NCBI GenBank assembly: GCA_023168345.1
Contig: AP025689.1
Coordinates: forward strand, 3,951,858-4,015,857
Origin: Lysinibacillus sp. PLM2
GTDB lineage: Bacteria; Bacillota; Bacilli; Bacillales_A; Planococcaceae
Reading direction: 5' to 3'
DNA: 64,000 bases
The notes under the pieces were generated by a model. That model saw only the letters and a list, made by a program, of their open reading frames with translations, was not told the origin of the DNA and made no database searches. Positions 27,754 through 37,545 of this stretch are shown here, piece after piece; position 1 is the first letter of the stretch; the number at the start of each line of letters is the position of its first letter. The position numbers were made by a program, and so were the translations under genes.

Positions 27754-29579
27754 TCACCCGCCTCGTCCAATTCATACGGTAATGTGAAGAAAATCGTCGT
27801 ACCAACGCCTTCCTCACTTTCCGCCCAAATTTTTCCGCCATGTGCTTCAATCATCTCTTTAGCAATAGCTAGTCCTAAGCCTGTTCCGCCCATCGCACGC
27901 GACCTTGCGCGATCTACTCGATAAAAGCGATCAAATATTTTTGTTACATTTTCTTTTGGTATTCCCATACCATCATCAGAAATCATTACTTTTAATACGC
28001 TTTCTTGAACGGTAACACCGAATCGAATATTTCCACCATCAGGAGAATATTTCAACGCATTTGAAATGATATTATCAATTACCTGCGTTAGCTTATCTGT
28101 GTCAATTTCAACAAAATAAGAGGATTCTGGTAAGTATCTTTTGAACTCAACATGTTGGGATTTTGACATTTCAAATCGATCGATAATTCGGTTAAAGAAT
28201 GTATTAAACTCAACAATTTCCTTGTTTAACTTATAATCGCGACTATCCATTTTCGATAATTGCAACAAATCATTTACTAAGCGAATCATTCGTTCTGTTT
28301 CTGTTTGTGTTACATTCAAGAAAGTCGGTGCAATTGCCTCATCTCTCCACGCACCATCTGCTAATGCCTCTAGATAGCTGCGCATTGTTGTTAAAGGTGT
28401 ACGTAACTCATGAGACACGTTTGCGACAAATTCACGTCGCTCCATTTCAATCTTTTCTTGTTCAGTAATATCATGTAGGACAGTGATTAAACCATTTACA
28501 AAGCCTGTTTCCTTTTGAATAACAGAAAAATTCGCACGCAAAATTAACCGGTTTTCTGGTGAACTAAAGTCTAAGTTGACCGAATCCTTCATATTTAGTA
28601 AATCTTCAAAACTATAATCCTGTTCAAGTCCTAATACAGACGCTATGGGGCGATTTAGAGTCGCCTCTTTTGAAGTATTTAAGAAATTAAGGGCTGGGTC
28701 ATTAATTAAAATAACTTTTCCCTTGCGATCCGTTGCAATAACTCCATCTGTCATATTCGTTAAAACAGACGAGAGTTTTCTTCGCTCTGCCTCTGTTGTA
28801 GCAGTTGCTTCCTGCAGTCGGTTTGTAAGATGATTAAACGAAATGGCTAATTGACCAATTTCATCATTCCCATAAACACGAACTTTACGTGAGAAATTCC
28901 CTCTCGACATAGCCTGTGCTTGCTTACGCATATCTGAGATAGGACGGGTAATCGTTCGTGCAATTAATATCCCTAGGATAATGGTAATAACGAGCGACAT
29001 TGCCGTTCCAACAGCAAATATTTGATTAATTTCATTCACTTGGTCGAATACATTTTCGATATTTGATTCGATATAGATTGTTCCAATGATTTCACCATTA
29101 GGCCCAAGGGAATTAAAAATTGGTGTCGCTAAAACCCATACTCGACTTTGTGTTGCTGCACTTAAGGCAATCTTATCGATTGATGTTTGGGCTGCAATAG
29201 ACTGATTTACAATATCGTAATTCGCTCTTTGACCAATGATAGATTGGTTATTTGTTTCTGAAGTTGCTAACACACGATTACGGTTATCAATTACTCGAAT
29301 TGCATTAATATCTCCTGTCGCAAACTCACGTAAAATTAAACTTAAGCTTTGCTCAAGAGATGGCGATTGCTCATTTCTTTCCCTTAACATTTCTTCTCGA
29401 ATACTATACTGAACTAAATCTATTCTTTGATTGATTGACTCTTGGAAATTATATTTTAGATTTTCTTCTAATTCCTTTGAAAAATATAATCCAATAATTT
29501 GCAGTGCAATAATTATTAATAAGACATATATTAATACAAGTTTAACGTGGATCGATTTGAAAAAGTTAACTCTATGCAT
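27744..29579 (-). CDS. walK: Essential sensor kinase WalK (YycG)
   Basis: The 611-residue kinase has two membrane helices (~12-32 and ~182-202) around an extracellular Cache-like sensor, then HAMP (~203-255), PAS (~262-365), HisKA with NVSHELRTPLTTMR (His ~390) and HATPase (NALKYSPDGG, DDGMGIP, GTGLGLAI). It phosphorylates WalR and sets cell-wall hydrolase expression. It follows walR after five bases. All domains of the Bacillus enzyme are present. Confidence 0.97.
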   Translation of the reverse strand: MHRVNFFKSIHVKLVLIYVLLIIIALQIIGLYFSKELEENLKYNFQESINQRIDLVQYSIREEMLRERNEQSPSLEQSLSLILREFATGDINAIRVIDNRNRVLATSETNNQSIIGQRANYDIVNQSIAAQTSIDKIALSAATQSRVWVLATPIFNSLGPNGEIIGTIYIESNIENVFDQVNEINQIFAVGTAMSLVITIILGILIARTITRPISDMRKQAQAMSRGNFSRKVRVYGNDEIGQLAISFNHLTNRLQEATATTEAERRKLSSVLTNMTDGVIATDRKGKVILINDPALNFLNTSKEATLNRPIASVLGLEQDYSFEDLLNMKDSVNLDFSSPENRLILRANFSVIQKETGFVNGLITVLHDITEQEKIEMERREFVANVSHELRTPLTTMRSYLEALADGAWRDEAIAPTFLNVTQTETERMIRLVNDLLQLSKMDSRDYKLNKEIVEFNTFFNRIIDRFEMSKSQHVEFKRYLPESSYFVEIDTDKLTQVIDNIISNALKYSPDGGNIRFGVTVQESVLKVMISDDGMGIPKENVTKIFDRFYRVDRARSRAMGGTGLGLAIAKEMIEAHGGKIWAESEEGVGTTIFFTLPYELDEAGEWD

Positions 29580-29584
29580 TTAAT

Positions 29585-30295
29585 TTACTCCTGCTCAGGG
29601 TTTCGCAAATAATAACCTACACCTCGACGAGTCACAATCCAATTCGGATGACTTGGATTATCTTCTATCTTTTCGCGTAAACGTCTAATTGTCACATCAA
29701 CAGTACGTACATCTCCAAAGTAATCATAACCCCATACTGTTTGAAGTAGATGTTCCCTTGTCATCACTTGACCAATATGTTTCGCTAAATAATGAACTAA
29801 CTCAAATTCACGATGAGTTAATTCAATTGCTTCTCCACGTTTTAAAACTAAATATGCATCTGGCTGAATCACTAAAGACCCAATAACAATATCATTAGAC
29901 TCTTCTTTTTCATCTTCTACATTTGTATTTGTTTGAAGACGTCGCATATTTGCTTTTACTCGTGCTATTAATTCACGTGTACTAAATGGTTTTGTCACAT
30001 AATCGTCAGCACCCATTTCAAGCCCAAGAACTTTATCGATTTCAGAGCCTTTTGCTGTTAGCATAATAATTGGGAAGTCATATTTTTTTCGAATTTCTCG
30101 ACAAACTTCCATACCATCTCTTTTTGGAAGCATTATATCTAATAACATTAAATCTGGCTGAGATTCTTCCACTTTTTGAAGTGCCTCATCCCCATCATAT
30201 GCACAAATTACTTGATATCCTTCTTTAATTAAATTGAATTGTAAAATATCTGCAATTGGCTTCTCATCATCAACAACTAATATTGTCTTTGTCAT
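29585..30295 (-). CDS. walR: Essential response regulator WalR (YycF)
   Basis: The 236-residue OmpR-family regulator has a receiver ([10 protein letters not shown], phospho-Asp in [13 protein letters not shown] ~53, Lys in DDYVTKPF) and a winged-helix domain ([20 protein letters not shown] ... [14 protein letters not shown]). It controls autolysins, wall-teichoic-acid and related genes from TGTWAH-N5-TGTWAH boxes. It is the first gene of the wal operon. An extended -10 promoter lies about 100 bases upstream. Confidence 0.97.
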   Translation of the reverse strand: MTKTILVVDDEKPIADILQFNLIKEGYQVICAYDGDEALQKVEESQPDLMLLDIMLPKRDGMEVCREIRKKYDFPIIMLTAKGSEIDKVLGLEMGADDYVTKPFSTRELIARVKANMRRLQTNTNVEDEKEESNDIVIGSLVIQPDAYLVLKRGEAIELTHREFELVHYLAKHIGQVMTREHLLQTVWGYDYFGDVRTVDVTIRRLREKIEDNPSHPNWIVTRRGVGYYLRNPEQE

Positions 30296-30396
30296 ATTCT
30301 ATTGCTCCTTTTTATATAGTTATATATCGTTATACTCTTCTAGTCGTATTTTTTATGCATTTTAAATAGATATGAAAAAAAGAATTCATTTACATC

Positions 30397-30405
30397 ATTA
30401 TAACA
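30397..30405 (-). promoter_or_regulatory. Candidate extended -10 promoter of the wal operon
   Basis: The minus strand reads TGTTATAAT, an extended -10 (TGnTATAAT). No good -35 is present at 17 bases. Confidence 0.5.
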
Positions 30406-30555
30406 AACGAACGTAAATCATTTTCTGGGAAATAATTGCCCGAATACCTTTTAGAAAAGAAGAAACTTCTATTAATTTTATCATTTATATTCACAGTAGA
30501 TAAAATGAAAACCCCTTACATTTCCGGAATTTAAGGAATAAATTTTGTTAAGATG

Positions 30556-30584
30556 AAAAAAGACAGCCCATTGATTGGACTGTC
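30556..30584 (-). terminator. Terminator of the M23 peptidase gene
   Basis: On the minus strand GACAGTCCA / TGGGCTGTC is followed by T6. Confidence 0.85.
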
Positions 30585-30662
30585 CCAAATTTAATGATAC
30601 TAAACTTTGTTAAACTTATTGTTAATAAGTAGAGGAATTTAACAATTAAATTCTACTAGAGT

Positions 30663-32138
30663 CTAAAAATAAGCTAGTGGATTAACAAAAGCTCCATTTT
30701 TATGAATTTCAAAATGTAGGTGTGTTCCTGTTGAATTACCCGTTGATCCCATGATTCCAATAACAGAACCTTTTGGAATTACTTGTCCAATATTTACGTC
30801 TATTCTTGATAAATGTGCATATAATGTCTCATATCCATTATTATGGTTGATGATAATTCGATAACCGTATGTACCATCCCAACCTGCAGCAGTAACAACA
30901 CCATTATCAGCAGCTTTTATATTATAGTTAGATGGACGTGCGATATCAATTCCTCTATGGAATTCACCCCATCTTGTTCCCATCGTACTAGAAATATAAC
31001 CGCCATTCGTTGGCCATGCAAAGTCACCTGTACCACGAGAAGAGATAACCTTTGTACCAACTTTAACAATATGATCAACCGGCTCTTCAAGAATAACTTC
31101 ATTTGTAACAGCCTTTTCTTCCACTTGGCCATTTACTTCAGTGATTAAATATGAAACTTCTTTTTTACCGAAAGAACCCTCTTGCTTAACAACTTGCTCA
31201 CCTTTGTACATGTTTTCGTCTTGTTCAATAATTTTCTCATAATCAATTTTTTCACGTTTTAATTTTTCTAAAACGACTTGAACATTAACTAGCGGTTTTT
31301 CAACTGTTACGTTTATTTCTTGACCGATTTGTAAAACAGATTCTTCTGTTAAATCTGGGTTTAAAGCTAGTAACTCTTTCGTTGTTAAATCATGATTCAT
31401 TGCAATAGAGCCTAATACATCGCCTGCTTTAACTGTATATAACTCTTTTTCTAAAGTACCAGTTTGTAAATACTGAACTGCATCTTTAGGAGTTAAAATT
31501 TTAGAAGGGATTATTTTTGCTTCTTTACCTGATACATCTTCTATATTTATTTCTAATATTCTTGTTTGATTAACTTCTAATTCTGGTAGCGAACCACTAG
31601 TAATTTTATTAGCCTCTAACTCTGCTAATTGTTTTTCTGTTACATATTCTAGCTTTAATAAACGAAGTGTTTCTTCGTAATCTTCTTTATTTTTTAAATA
31701 AACAACTGGCTGGCCATCAACATTCAAAGCATAAGCATCTGCTTTTGCAACTAACTGTTCATTAAGAAGCGACAATACTTCCTTATCATTAGTTTGGTAA
31801 GAATACACTTGTTCAGGTACCAATGAAATACTTGATTCCGCGTCAACTGACAATTCTTTAAATTGTGTCTTGGCTTCTTTTTCTTTCACTTCAACAATTT
31901 TTTGTACTGAAGCGACATTTGAAACTGCCCCAACATAATCCTTACCTACATAAATATGATAAATTTTATCGATCGTGCTTCTATCCTCAGAGCCAGTAGC
32001 AAATGCTAAGTTAAATGTTACACTTGAAAGTAAAATAGCTGATACAGCAGCTGTTTTTAACATTCCTTTATGATGTTGAAAAAGACTAAAAGTTTCTTGC
32101 TTTGTAAAGTCTTTTTTATTGTTCCATTTCGAACTCAT
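30663..32138 (-). CDS. Cell-wall endopeptidase with LysM, G5 and M23 domains
   Basis: The 491-residue exported protein has an N-terminal membrane or signal segment (~30-50), a helical Asp/Glu/Lys-rich region, a LysM peptidoglycan-binding motif (~250-293: YTVKAGDVLGSIAMNHDL), a G5 domain (~300-375) and an M23 peptidase domain (~385-488). The zinc ligands are visible as GEFHRGIDIA, YAHLSRI and GTHLHFEIH. ATG 32138 is preferred over an upstream TTG at 32156. It cuts peptide cross-links in peptidoglycan. It lies just upstream of walR and has a WalR-like box in its promoter region. Confidence 0.93.
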   Translation of the reverse strand: MSSKWNNKKDFTKQETFSLFQHHKGMLKTAAVSAILLSSVTFNLAFATGSEDRSTIDKIYHIYVGKDYVGAVSNVASVQKIVEVKEKEAKTQFKELSVDAESSISLVPEQVYSYQTNDKEVLSLLNEQLVAKADAYALNVDGQPVVYLKNKEDYEETLRLLKLEYVTEKQLAELEANKITSGSLPELEVNQTRILEINIEDVSGKEAKIIPSKILTPKDAVQYLQTGTLEKELYTVKAGDVLGSIAMNHDLTTKELLALNPDLTEESVLQIGQEINVTVEKPLVNVQVVLEKLKREKIDYEKIIEQDENMYKGEQVVKQEGSFGKKEVSYLITEVNGQVEEKAVTNEVILEEPVDHIVKVGTKVISSRGTGDFAWPTNGGYISSTMGTRWGEFHRGIDIARPSNYNIKAADNGVVTAAGWDGTYGYRIIINHNNGYETLYAHLSRIDVNIGQVIPKGSVIGIMGSTGNSTGTHLHFEIHKNGAFVNPLAYF

Positions 32139-32618
32139 AAATAAAGCCCCTTCCAAAGTCCGCTATAAGTAAATAGTTAAATTTACCATGTATAATTTCT
32201 CACTTTTACAATGTACCATATTACTAATTTGAGTGGTATAGTTTGAGTCTTTTGTAATGAAAATGTATTATTTGCACATTTTTTGTTACAAAAGAGAGAA
32301 TCGAAGATACTACTAATCCTTATTATGGAAACTATTTTTATTATTAATATTCAAATTTTGAGATATTTATACATTTTTCTTGTTATTTTTAGTAGTTAGT
32401 TTTTATTTATAGTACTTTTTTTATATTTTTCGATAAAGAAAACCACTATTATAGGGGCTTTTTACACTTAAAAAATATATTCATTGTTTGGAAATTATAT
32501 AAACTAATCAATAAAATGAAAGAATATTTTGAAATAAAATGTAAAAATTTTTGTTATACAAGTATCTATCATATAAAATTAAAATAGAAATACAAATTTA
32601 TAAGATTGGGGAGACTAT
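32139..32618. other. AT-rich divergent upstream region without a gene
   Basis: This region of nearly 500 bases separates the M23 gene (minus) and the YitT gene (plus). It contains TGTAAT-GAAAA-TGTATT at 32253-32269, 11 of 12 positions of the WalR box, overlapping the likely -35 of the M23 gene (-10 TATACC at 32233-32238). Nothing else is recognised. Confidence 0.4.
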
Positions 32619-33494
32619 ATGGTTCAAAGTGCTGTAAAAGCCTCGAAACTTACTTTTGGGCAAATAAGTTTCCGAATCATCATGGTCATTATTGGCGCAT
32701 TGATATTCGGTGCAGGCTTAGAGTTATTCTTAGTCCCAAATAACATAATGGACGGTGGAATCGTCGGGATATCCATTATCCTCTCTCATTTTCTTGGATT
32801 ACCCATTGGTGTATTTATCTTCATTATTAATCTTCCTTTTATTTTCCTTGGTTATAAACAAATTGGGAAAACTTTTGCTTTAACAACTACTTTAGGGATT
32901 TCGATTCTTTCAATTTCAACTGTTCTTATGCACCATTTACATCCTTTTACAAAAGACTTATTATTAGCTACAATTTTCGGCGGAATTTTACTCGGTATTG
33001 GCGTTGGTATTGTAATACGATTTGGGGGTTGTCTCGATGGCACAGAAGTCTTGGCAATTCTATTTAACAAAAAGACGCCGTTTTCAGTAGGGGAAGTTAT
33101 TTTATTTATAAATGTCATTATCTTTACTGCTGCTGGCTTCGTCTTCACATGGGAACAGGCAATGTATTCCGTAGTCGCCTATTATATTGCATCAAAGGTA
33201 ATTGATATTGTTGTGCTTGGTATGGAGGAGTCAAAATCGATTTATATCATAAGTGAGCAGATTGAGGAAATTGGACAAGCTATCATGGATCGGCTTGGTC
33301 GTGGTGTTACATATTTACATGGAGAAGGTGCTTATACAGGAAATAATAAAAAAGTGATTTTCTGTATTATTACTAGACTAGAAGAGTCGAAAATGAAGGA
33401 GATTGTAAGAAGTATAGATACTCAAGCTTTTCTTGCTATTGGGAATATTAGTGAGGTTAAGGGTGGACGCTTTAAAAAGAAAGCTATCCATTAA
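32619..33494 (+). CDS. YitT-family membrane protein (DUF161 + DUF2179)
   Basis: The 291-residue protein has five to six membrane helices (~15-200) with the family's GGCLDGTEVLAILFN motif. It then has a cytosolic DUF2179 domain (~215-285: GRGVTYLHGEGAYTGNNKK). Many Bacillus genomes have several such paralogues of unknown function, possibly transporters with a regulatory P-II-like tail. GATTGGGGAGAC precedes ATG 32619. The gene is monocistronic and shares a terminator with the convergent P-II gene. Confidence 0.88.
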   Translation: MVQSAVKASKLTFGQISFRIIMVIIGALIFGAGLELFLVPNNIMDGGIVGISIILSHFLGLPIGVFIFIINLPFIFLGYKQIGKTFALTTTLGISILSISTVLMHHLHPFTKDLLLATIFGGILLGIGVGIVIRFGGCLDGTEVLAILFNKKTPFSVGEVILFINVIIFTAAGFVFTWEQAMYSVVAYYIASKVIDIVVLGMEESKSIYIISEQIEEIGQAIMDRLGRGVTYLHGEGAYTGNNKKVIFCIITRLEESKMKEIVRSIDTQAFLAIGNISEVKGGRFKKKAIH

Positions 33495-33510
33495 TCCATT
33501 ATGTAAAACA

Positions 33511-33549
33511 AAAGTGATTGCAGTTTAACATTCCTGCAATCACTTTTTA
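33511..33549. terminator. Bidirectional terminator between yitT-like and P-II genes
   Basis: AAAAGTGATTGCAG / CTGCAATCACTTTTT hairpin lies between convergent genes. Confidence 0.88.
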
Positions 33550-33557
33550 TTTACTTA

Positions 33558-34226
33558 TTATTTATATAATCCATATGTTTTACTTACATCTTGTATAAAG
33601 ATAATCCCGTTTCCAGGTTCATCAATTTTTATTTTTTCTCTAATCGCTGAAACAATATTCTCTGTGCTGTCTTTGTGTGAAAGAATTAATACGATTTCCT
33701 TTTCAGGCTCTATTTCCATTGAAAACAATTTACTTCGTTCGTGAATGCCAGAACCTCGCCCATTAATAATCGTTCCACCTTTAGAACCTGCCTCAGTTGC
33801 TGCATCTATTACAAGTTCAGCATTTCCACGTTCTACAATTACTGTAATCGCCTCGTACATTGAGTTATCAGCACCTCTTTCCTCATTTACCTGCTCGCTC
33901 TTACAACTTCTAGCGCCTATAACTTGTAAAACGGATGTAGTATAGGCGATACCACTATTCGGTTTTTCAAAATGAAATTTTTCACTAATTTCTTCAAGTA
34001 CATGTTCAACTACCTCTTTACTTGAAACCATGAGAACAATTTCTTTTTTTACATCTGTTAATGATAATAATTCAAGAAGTCGATTTTTTACTGTTCCCCT
34101 ACCTATAAGGACAGTTCCTCCTGAAATGCCTGCTTTTTTTGCTGCTCTTAAAATTTTACTTCCTAATCCAAAGTTTACGATGACACACGCTAGTTCGAAA
34201 TCAGGAATATTCGAATTAGAAGTCAT
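33558..34226 (-). CDS. Tandem P-II-like regulatory protein
   Basis: The 222-residue protein consists of two P-II-type ferredoxin-like halves (~9-105 and ~122-220). Each has the ligand-loop pattern GGTVLIGRGT or GGTIINGRGSG and a closing beta strand near the end. P-II proteins sense nucleotides and 2-oxoglutarate and bind partner transporters. The usual uridylylation T-loop is not visible, so modification is unlikely. The start overlaps the stop of the DUF1538 membrane-protein gene by 11 bases, so the two are translationally coupled and the membrane protein is probably the partner. Confidence 0.83.
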   Translation of the reverse strand: MTSNSNIPDFELACVIVNFGLGSKILRAAKKAGISGGTVLIGRGTVKNRLLELLSLTDVKKEIVLMVSSKEVVEHVLEEISEKFHFEKPNSGIAYTTSVLQVIGARSCKSEQVNEERGADNSMYEAITVIVERGNAELVIDAATEAGSKGGTIINGRGSGIHERSKLFSMEIEPEKEIVLILSHKDSTENIVSAIREKIKIDEPGNGIIFIQDVSKTYGLYK

Positions 34227-35703
34227 TTTCTAATCCCTCCTTTTTCGATTTAAGTTTAAAGACTAAACCTAAAACCTGTAAGGCGATTAAAGGTGTTAAG
34301 GCTACCATAGCAATCATACCAAATCCATCCACTAACACGTTTGCACCTTCCACAGCTTCTGCTGCACCTTGAACAAATGCTAGTACAAAGGTTGCAGTCA
34401 TCGGTCCAGATGCCACTCCTCCAGAATCAAAGGCAATCCCAACAAACAATTTAGGTACAAAATAAGTCATTGCTACTGCGATTACATAACCCGGTAATAA
34501 ATAATGCCATAATTGAAGTTCAGGCACAAGGACCCTTATAACAGATAAAGCAATAGCTAGACCTACACCAATGGAAAGTGAGAATATCACGACTTTTCTC
34601 TTTACATATCCACTTGTTACATCCTCGATTTGGTGTGTTAACACGTGCACTGCTGGCTCAGCCAAAATTGTTACTAATCCTAAAATAAAACCTACAATGA
34701 TAACATATGCTTTGTTATCTAATGATGCGATATTAAAGCCTACTGCAGCACCAACATCCATGAATCCAGCATTGACTCCAACTAAAAACAGTACTAGACC
34801 TAAAAATGTAAATAATAAACCCATTAAAATCTTTTTAACAGATTTCTTTGACATTTTAAAGGAAATCTTTTGAAAGATTAAAAAGGCAATCAAAATTGGC
34901 ATTAAAGCAATAAATATTTCTTGTGCTATGATTGGTAATTTATATAAGAAGGGAGAGATGATAGATTGTGATACTTCATGTTGTTCTAAGCTTCCTGACA
35001 TCTCATCTGTCCCAGAAATAATATTCATGATCATGACGGAGATGATAGCGCCTGTTGAAGCAATAGCAACCAATCCAAAACTATCTTTCTCAGAAGCTTT
35101 AGAATCTTTCTTTAATAATGAAACCCCCAAAGCAAGTGCTAATATAAACGGTACTGTTAATGCCCCCGTCGTAGCTCCAGATGCATCAAAGGAGATAGCT
35201 AAAAACTCTGGTGAAGTAAATATAGCAAGAATTAATATTACAAAATAAAGAATAGATAATAATTTATATAGTGGGAAATTGTAAACAATTCTTATTAATC
35301 CGATGGCAATAAGTGCAGCGATCCCAATTGATACGACCACAACAATCAATGTTTTCGAAATAACACCGGATGTTACTAATTCAATTTGGCCCGCTAAAAT
35401 ATGTAGATCAGGTTCTGCAATGGAGATGAAAAATCCTAATAATAAGCCCGCAATTGCAACAATCCATAGTTTATTAGATTTTGCAATGGCTTTCCCCATC
35501 GTTTGTCCAATTGGTGTAATACCTATGTCTACTCCTATTAAAAAGATGGCTAATCCAATTATGATTAAAATGGCTCCTAATATAAACCGAACGATTAATG
35601 GGGTTTCCAAAGGTGTTATAGTAAAATTTAATATTAAAACAATGATGGTAATGGGGAGAACAGCGTAAACTACCTCTTTTATTTTCTCTATTAATACATT
35701 CAA
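34216..35703 (-). CDS. DUF1538 membrane protein (two repeats)
   Basis: The 495-residue, 12-helix protein is made of two homologous DUF1538 halves. Similar segments recur: ISIAEPDLHILAGQIELV (~95) and VTILAEPAVHVLTHQIEDV (~355), also LAISFDASGATTGALTVPF and VGIAFDSGGVASGPMTATF. This internal duplication and pseudo-symmetry suggest a transporter. The conserved acidic residues in each half could carry ions, but the substrate is unknown. It forms an operon with the tandem P-II protein. A cre-like site lies 110 bases upstream. Confidence 0.85.
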   Translation of the reverse strand: MNVLIEKIKEVVYAVLPITIIVLILNFTITPLETPLIVRFILGAILIIIGLAIFLIGVDIGITPIGQTMGKAIAKSNKLWIVAIAGLLLGFFISIAEPDLHILAGQIELVTSGVISKTLIVVVVSIGIAALIAIGLIRIVYNFPLYKLLSILYFVILILAIFTSPEFLAISFDASGATTGALTVPFILALALGVSLLKKDSKASEKDSFGLVAIASTGAIISVMIMNIISGTDEMSGSLEQHEVSQSIISPFLYKLPIIAQEIFIALMPILIAFLIFQKISFKMSKKSVKKILMGLLFTFLGLVLFLVGVNAGFMDVGAAVGFNIASLDNKAYVIIVGFILGLVTILAEPAVHVLTHQIEDVTSGYVKRKVVIFSLSIGVGLAIALSVIRVLVPELQLWHYLLPGYVIAVAMTYFVPKLFVGIAFDSGGVASGPMTATFVLAFVQGAAEAVEGANVLVDGFGMIAMVALTPLIALQVLGLVFKLKSKKEGLENDF

Positions 35704-35812
35704 ATAATTACCCTTCCTTCCTTATTTTTTATATAAACATACATAATACACCTAACATTGTGATTCGTATTTTGTATGCGAATAACTTAATGGCTTTTGA
35801 ATAATGTGACAG

Positions 35813-35835
35813 GGAAATGTAAGCGCTTTATTTCC
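35813..35835 (-). promoter_or_regulatory. Candidate CcpA cre site upstream of the DUF1538-P-II operon
   Basis: GGAAATGTAAGCGCTTTATTTCC contains TGTAAGCGCTTTAT (35818-35831), which fits TGWAARCGYTWNCW except at one position and lies within a longer palindrome. The rest of 35704-36040 shows no gene. Confidence 0.5.
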
Positions 35836-36061
35836 ATAGGGAGTTTTCTAAAGATTAGAATTTAGAGGTAAAAATACTTTTCTAGTAAATTTATATTTAT
35901 TATAGTATAAATTTATTTGTTATGAAAATGAAATACCCAAATTTTCAAAATTTCTTCACAATTGGTTTTAAATTGGAAATTAAAAACATTATTTAGTAAT
36001 ATTTATCAATAAAAACAAGTTTTTCACACCCAACCCTGGCATGAAAATAAGTACCTTCGGT

Positions 36062-36259
36062 TCATAATGGTAATGACACAAACAGGATGTAAGACGTGGG
36101 TTTTTTTGGTGGCGTTGACCCTGTAATAAAAACTGTTTGAGTGAATTTGGTGTTCAACCCTTTGTTAGCTCCGCTTATTAGTAGGATGACTACGTACAGA
36201 AAAATGCTTATGTTCAAATTCACTCACTGTTTGTGATCATCATGTATCGGAGTGATTTT
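36062..36259 (+). ncRNA. Candidate bridge RNA in the left end of the IS110 element
   Basis: The left non-coding end carries a perfect 12-bp long-range pair, TGAGTGAATTTG (36138-36149) with CAAATTCACTCA (36215-36226), enclosing 65 bases that could hold loops. IS110 elements are known to transcribe a bridge RNA from their non-coding end that pairs with target and donor DNA. The transcript ends and the guide loops are inferred, not seen. Confidence 0.5.
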
Positions 36260-37399
36260 ATGGAGGTATTCATTGAAAAGTGTGCAGGTTTAGATGTACA
36301 TTCAGAAACAATTGTAGCCTGTGTTATTAAGGGGAATCGTGAGGACGACCTGTATACAGAAATCGAGACATTTCCAACACTCACAAAAGATTTGTTTCGA
36401 CTTTTAAAATGGTTAGAGGGGCATGAAGTTACACACATTGCAATGGAAAGTACGGGTGTGTATTGGAAACCTGTTTTTAACATTTTAGAGGATTTCTTTG
36501 ATATCACCTTAGCGAATGCACAACGGATTAAAAATGTACCTGGAAGAAAAACGGATGTTTCAGATGCAGAATGGATAGCGAAGTTATTACGTCATGGTTT
36601 GATTGAAAAGAGCTTTGTTCCCCCTGTAGATATTCGTGAACTAAGAGATTTAACAAGACTGCGTAAAAAGTGGATTAGTCACTTGGTTTCAGAGAAGAAT
36701 CGAATACAAAAGGTATTAGAAAGTTCAAATGTCAAACTAAGTACAGTTATCTCAGATGTATTCGGTGTATCAGGTCGAAAACTATTAAATCGATTAATTG
36801 AACAAGGCTATGTCGATGAAGTAGATGTGGAAAAAGATATTCATGGAAAGTTGATTCCGAAAAAACAACGGATTACAGATTCTCTATTTGGAACAATTAA
36901 TGAACATCAAATCTTCCTAATTCGTCAATCTTGGCAACATATTCAATACTTAGAAACTTTAATTTCAGAAATTGAAGAACGGATGGATCAACTCCTACAA
37001 AATTATCAAGAAGAGCTACAGCTGTTAATCACCATACCAGGAATAAGTAAAGATACTGCGGCTGTAATTATTGCAGAAATCGGAGTAGAAATGGGACAGT
37101 TTCCGACATCTCAACATCTTGCATCATGGGCAGGCGTTTCGCCTGGTAATCACGAAAGTGCTGGGAAAAGGAAAAGTACACGTACAGTGAAAGGAAATCC
37201 TCATATTAAATCCGCCTTGTGTGAAGCAGCTTGGGCTGTATCTAGAAGTCGAAATCGATGGCTAGCAAATAAATACTGGTCACTCGCCTCACGAAGAGGA
37301 AAGAAAAAAGCACTCGTTGCGATCTCGCATCGAATGCTCCGGGCTATTTACTCCATGTTAATGAACAAGGAGCCATACAAAGAACCCCAAGTAATTTAA
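36260..37399 (+). CDS. IS110-family transposase (DEDD recombinase)
   Basis: The 379-residue recombinase has a RuvC-like N-terminal domain with the first Asp in AGLDVHSETIV, Glu in AMESTGVYWKPV and Asp pair in PGRKTDVSDAEWIA. A coiled coil is in the middle and the C-terminal Tnp domain follows (LITIPGISKDTAAVIIAEIG, HLASWAGVSPGNHESAGK) with the catalytic Ser region SAGKRKS. It inserts DNA guided by a bridge RNA. ATG 36260 is chosen, with GGAG seven bases upstream. In-frame ATGs at 36233 and 36242 lie inside the predicted RNA. The frame is intact. Confidence 0.93.
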   Translation: MEVFIEKCAGLDVHSETIVACVIKGNREDDLYTEIETFPTLTKDLFRLLKWLEGHEVTHIAMESTGVYWKPVFNILEDFFDITLANAQRIKNVPGRKTDVSDAEWIAKLLRHGLIEKSFVPPVDIRELRDLTRLRKKWISHLVSEKNRIQKVLESSNVKLSTVISDVFGVSGRKLLNRLIEQGYVDEVDVEKDIHGKLIPKKQRITDSLFGTINEHQIFLIRQSWQHIQYLETLISEIEERMDQLLQNYQEELQLLITIPGISKDTAAVIIAEIGVEMGQFPTSQHLASWAGVSPGNHESAGKRKSTRTVKGNPHIKSALCEAAWAVSRSRNRWLANKYWSLASRRGKKKALVAISHRMLRAIYSMLMNKEPYKEPQVI

Positions 37400-37545
37400 T
37401 ATAACCATAACCAAATAATTTTATACAAAGTTACCTCTGAACAGGTAGCTCTGCTTTCTTATTGGCTTTTTTAGGTCACTTTAAGAATTACCTAATATAA
37501 ATAGTATTATTCAAAGACCGAAGGTTTGATTTATTTTCACAGAAA

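Larger units (their letters stand above)
36041..37541 (+). mobile_element. IS110-family element, about 1.5 kb
   Basis: The transposase gene is flanked by long non-coding ends (about 219 bases left and 142 right). Imperfect subterminal inverted repeats can be seen: left TGAAAATAAGTACCTTCGGT (36042-36061) and, on the other strand, right TGAAAATAAATCAAACCTTCGGT with a three-base insertion. The exact edges and core dinucleotide cannot be set from one copy. The right edge abuts the purA terminator. Confidence 0.7.

Noticed and set aside
35303..35668. Plus-strand open frames opposite the DUF1538 gene
   Set aside because: Shadows of a hydrophobic coding sequence. They have no initiation signal and composition is as expected for the reverse strand.
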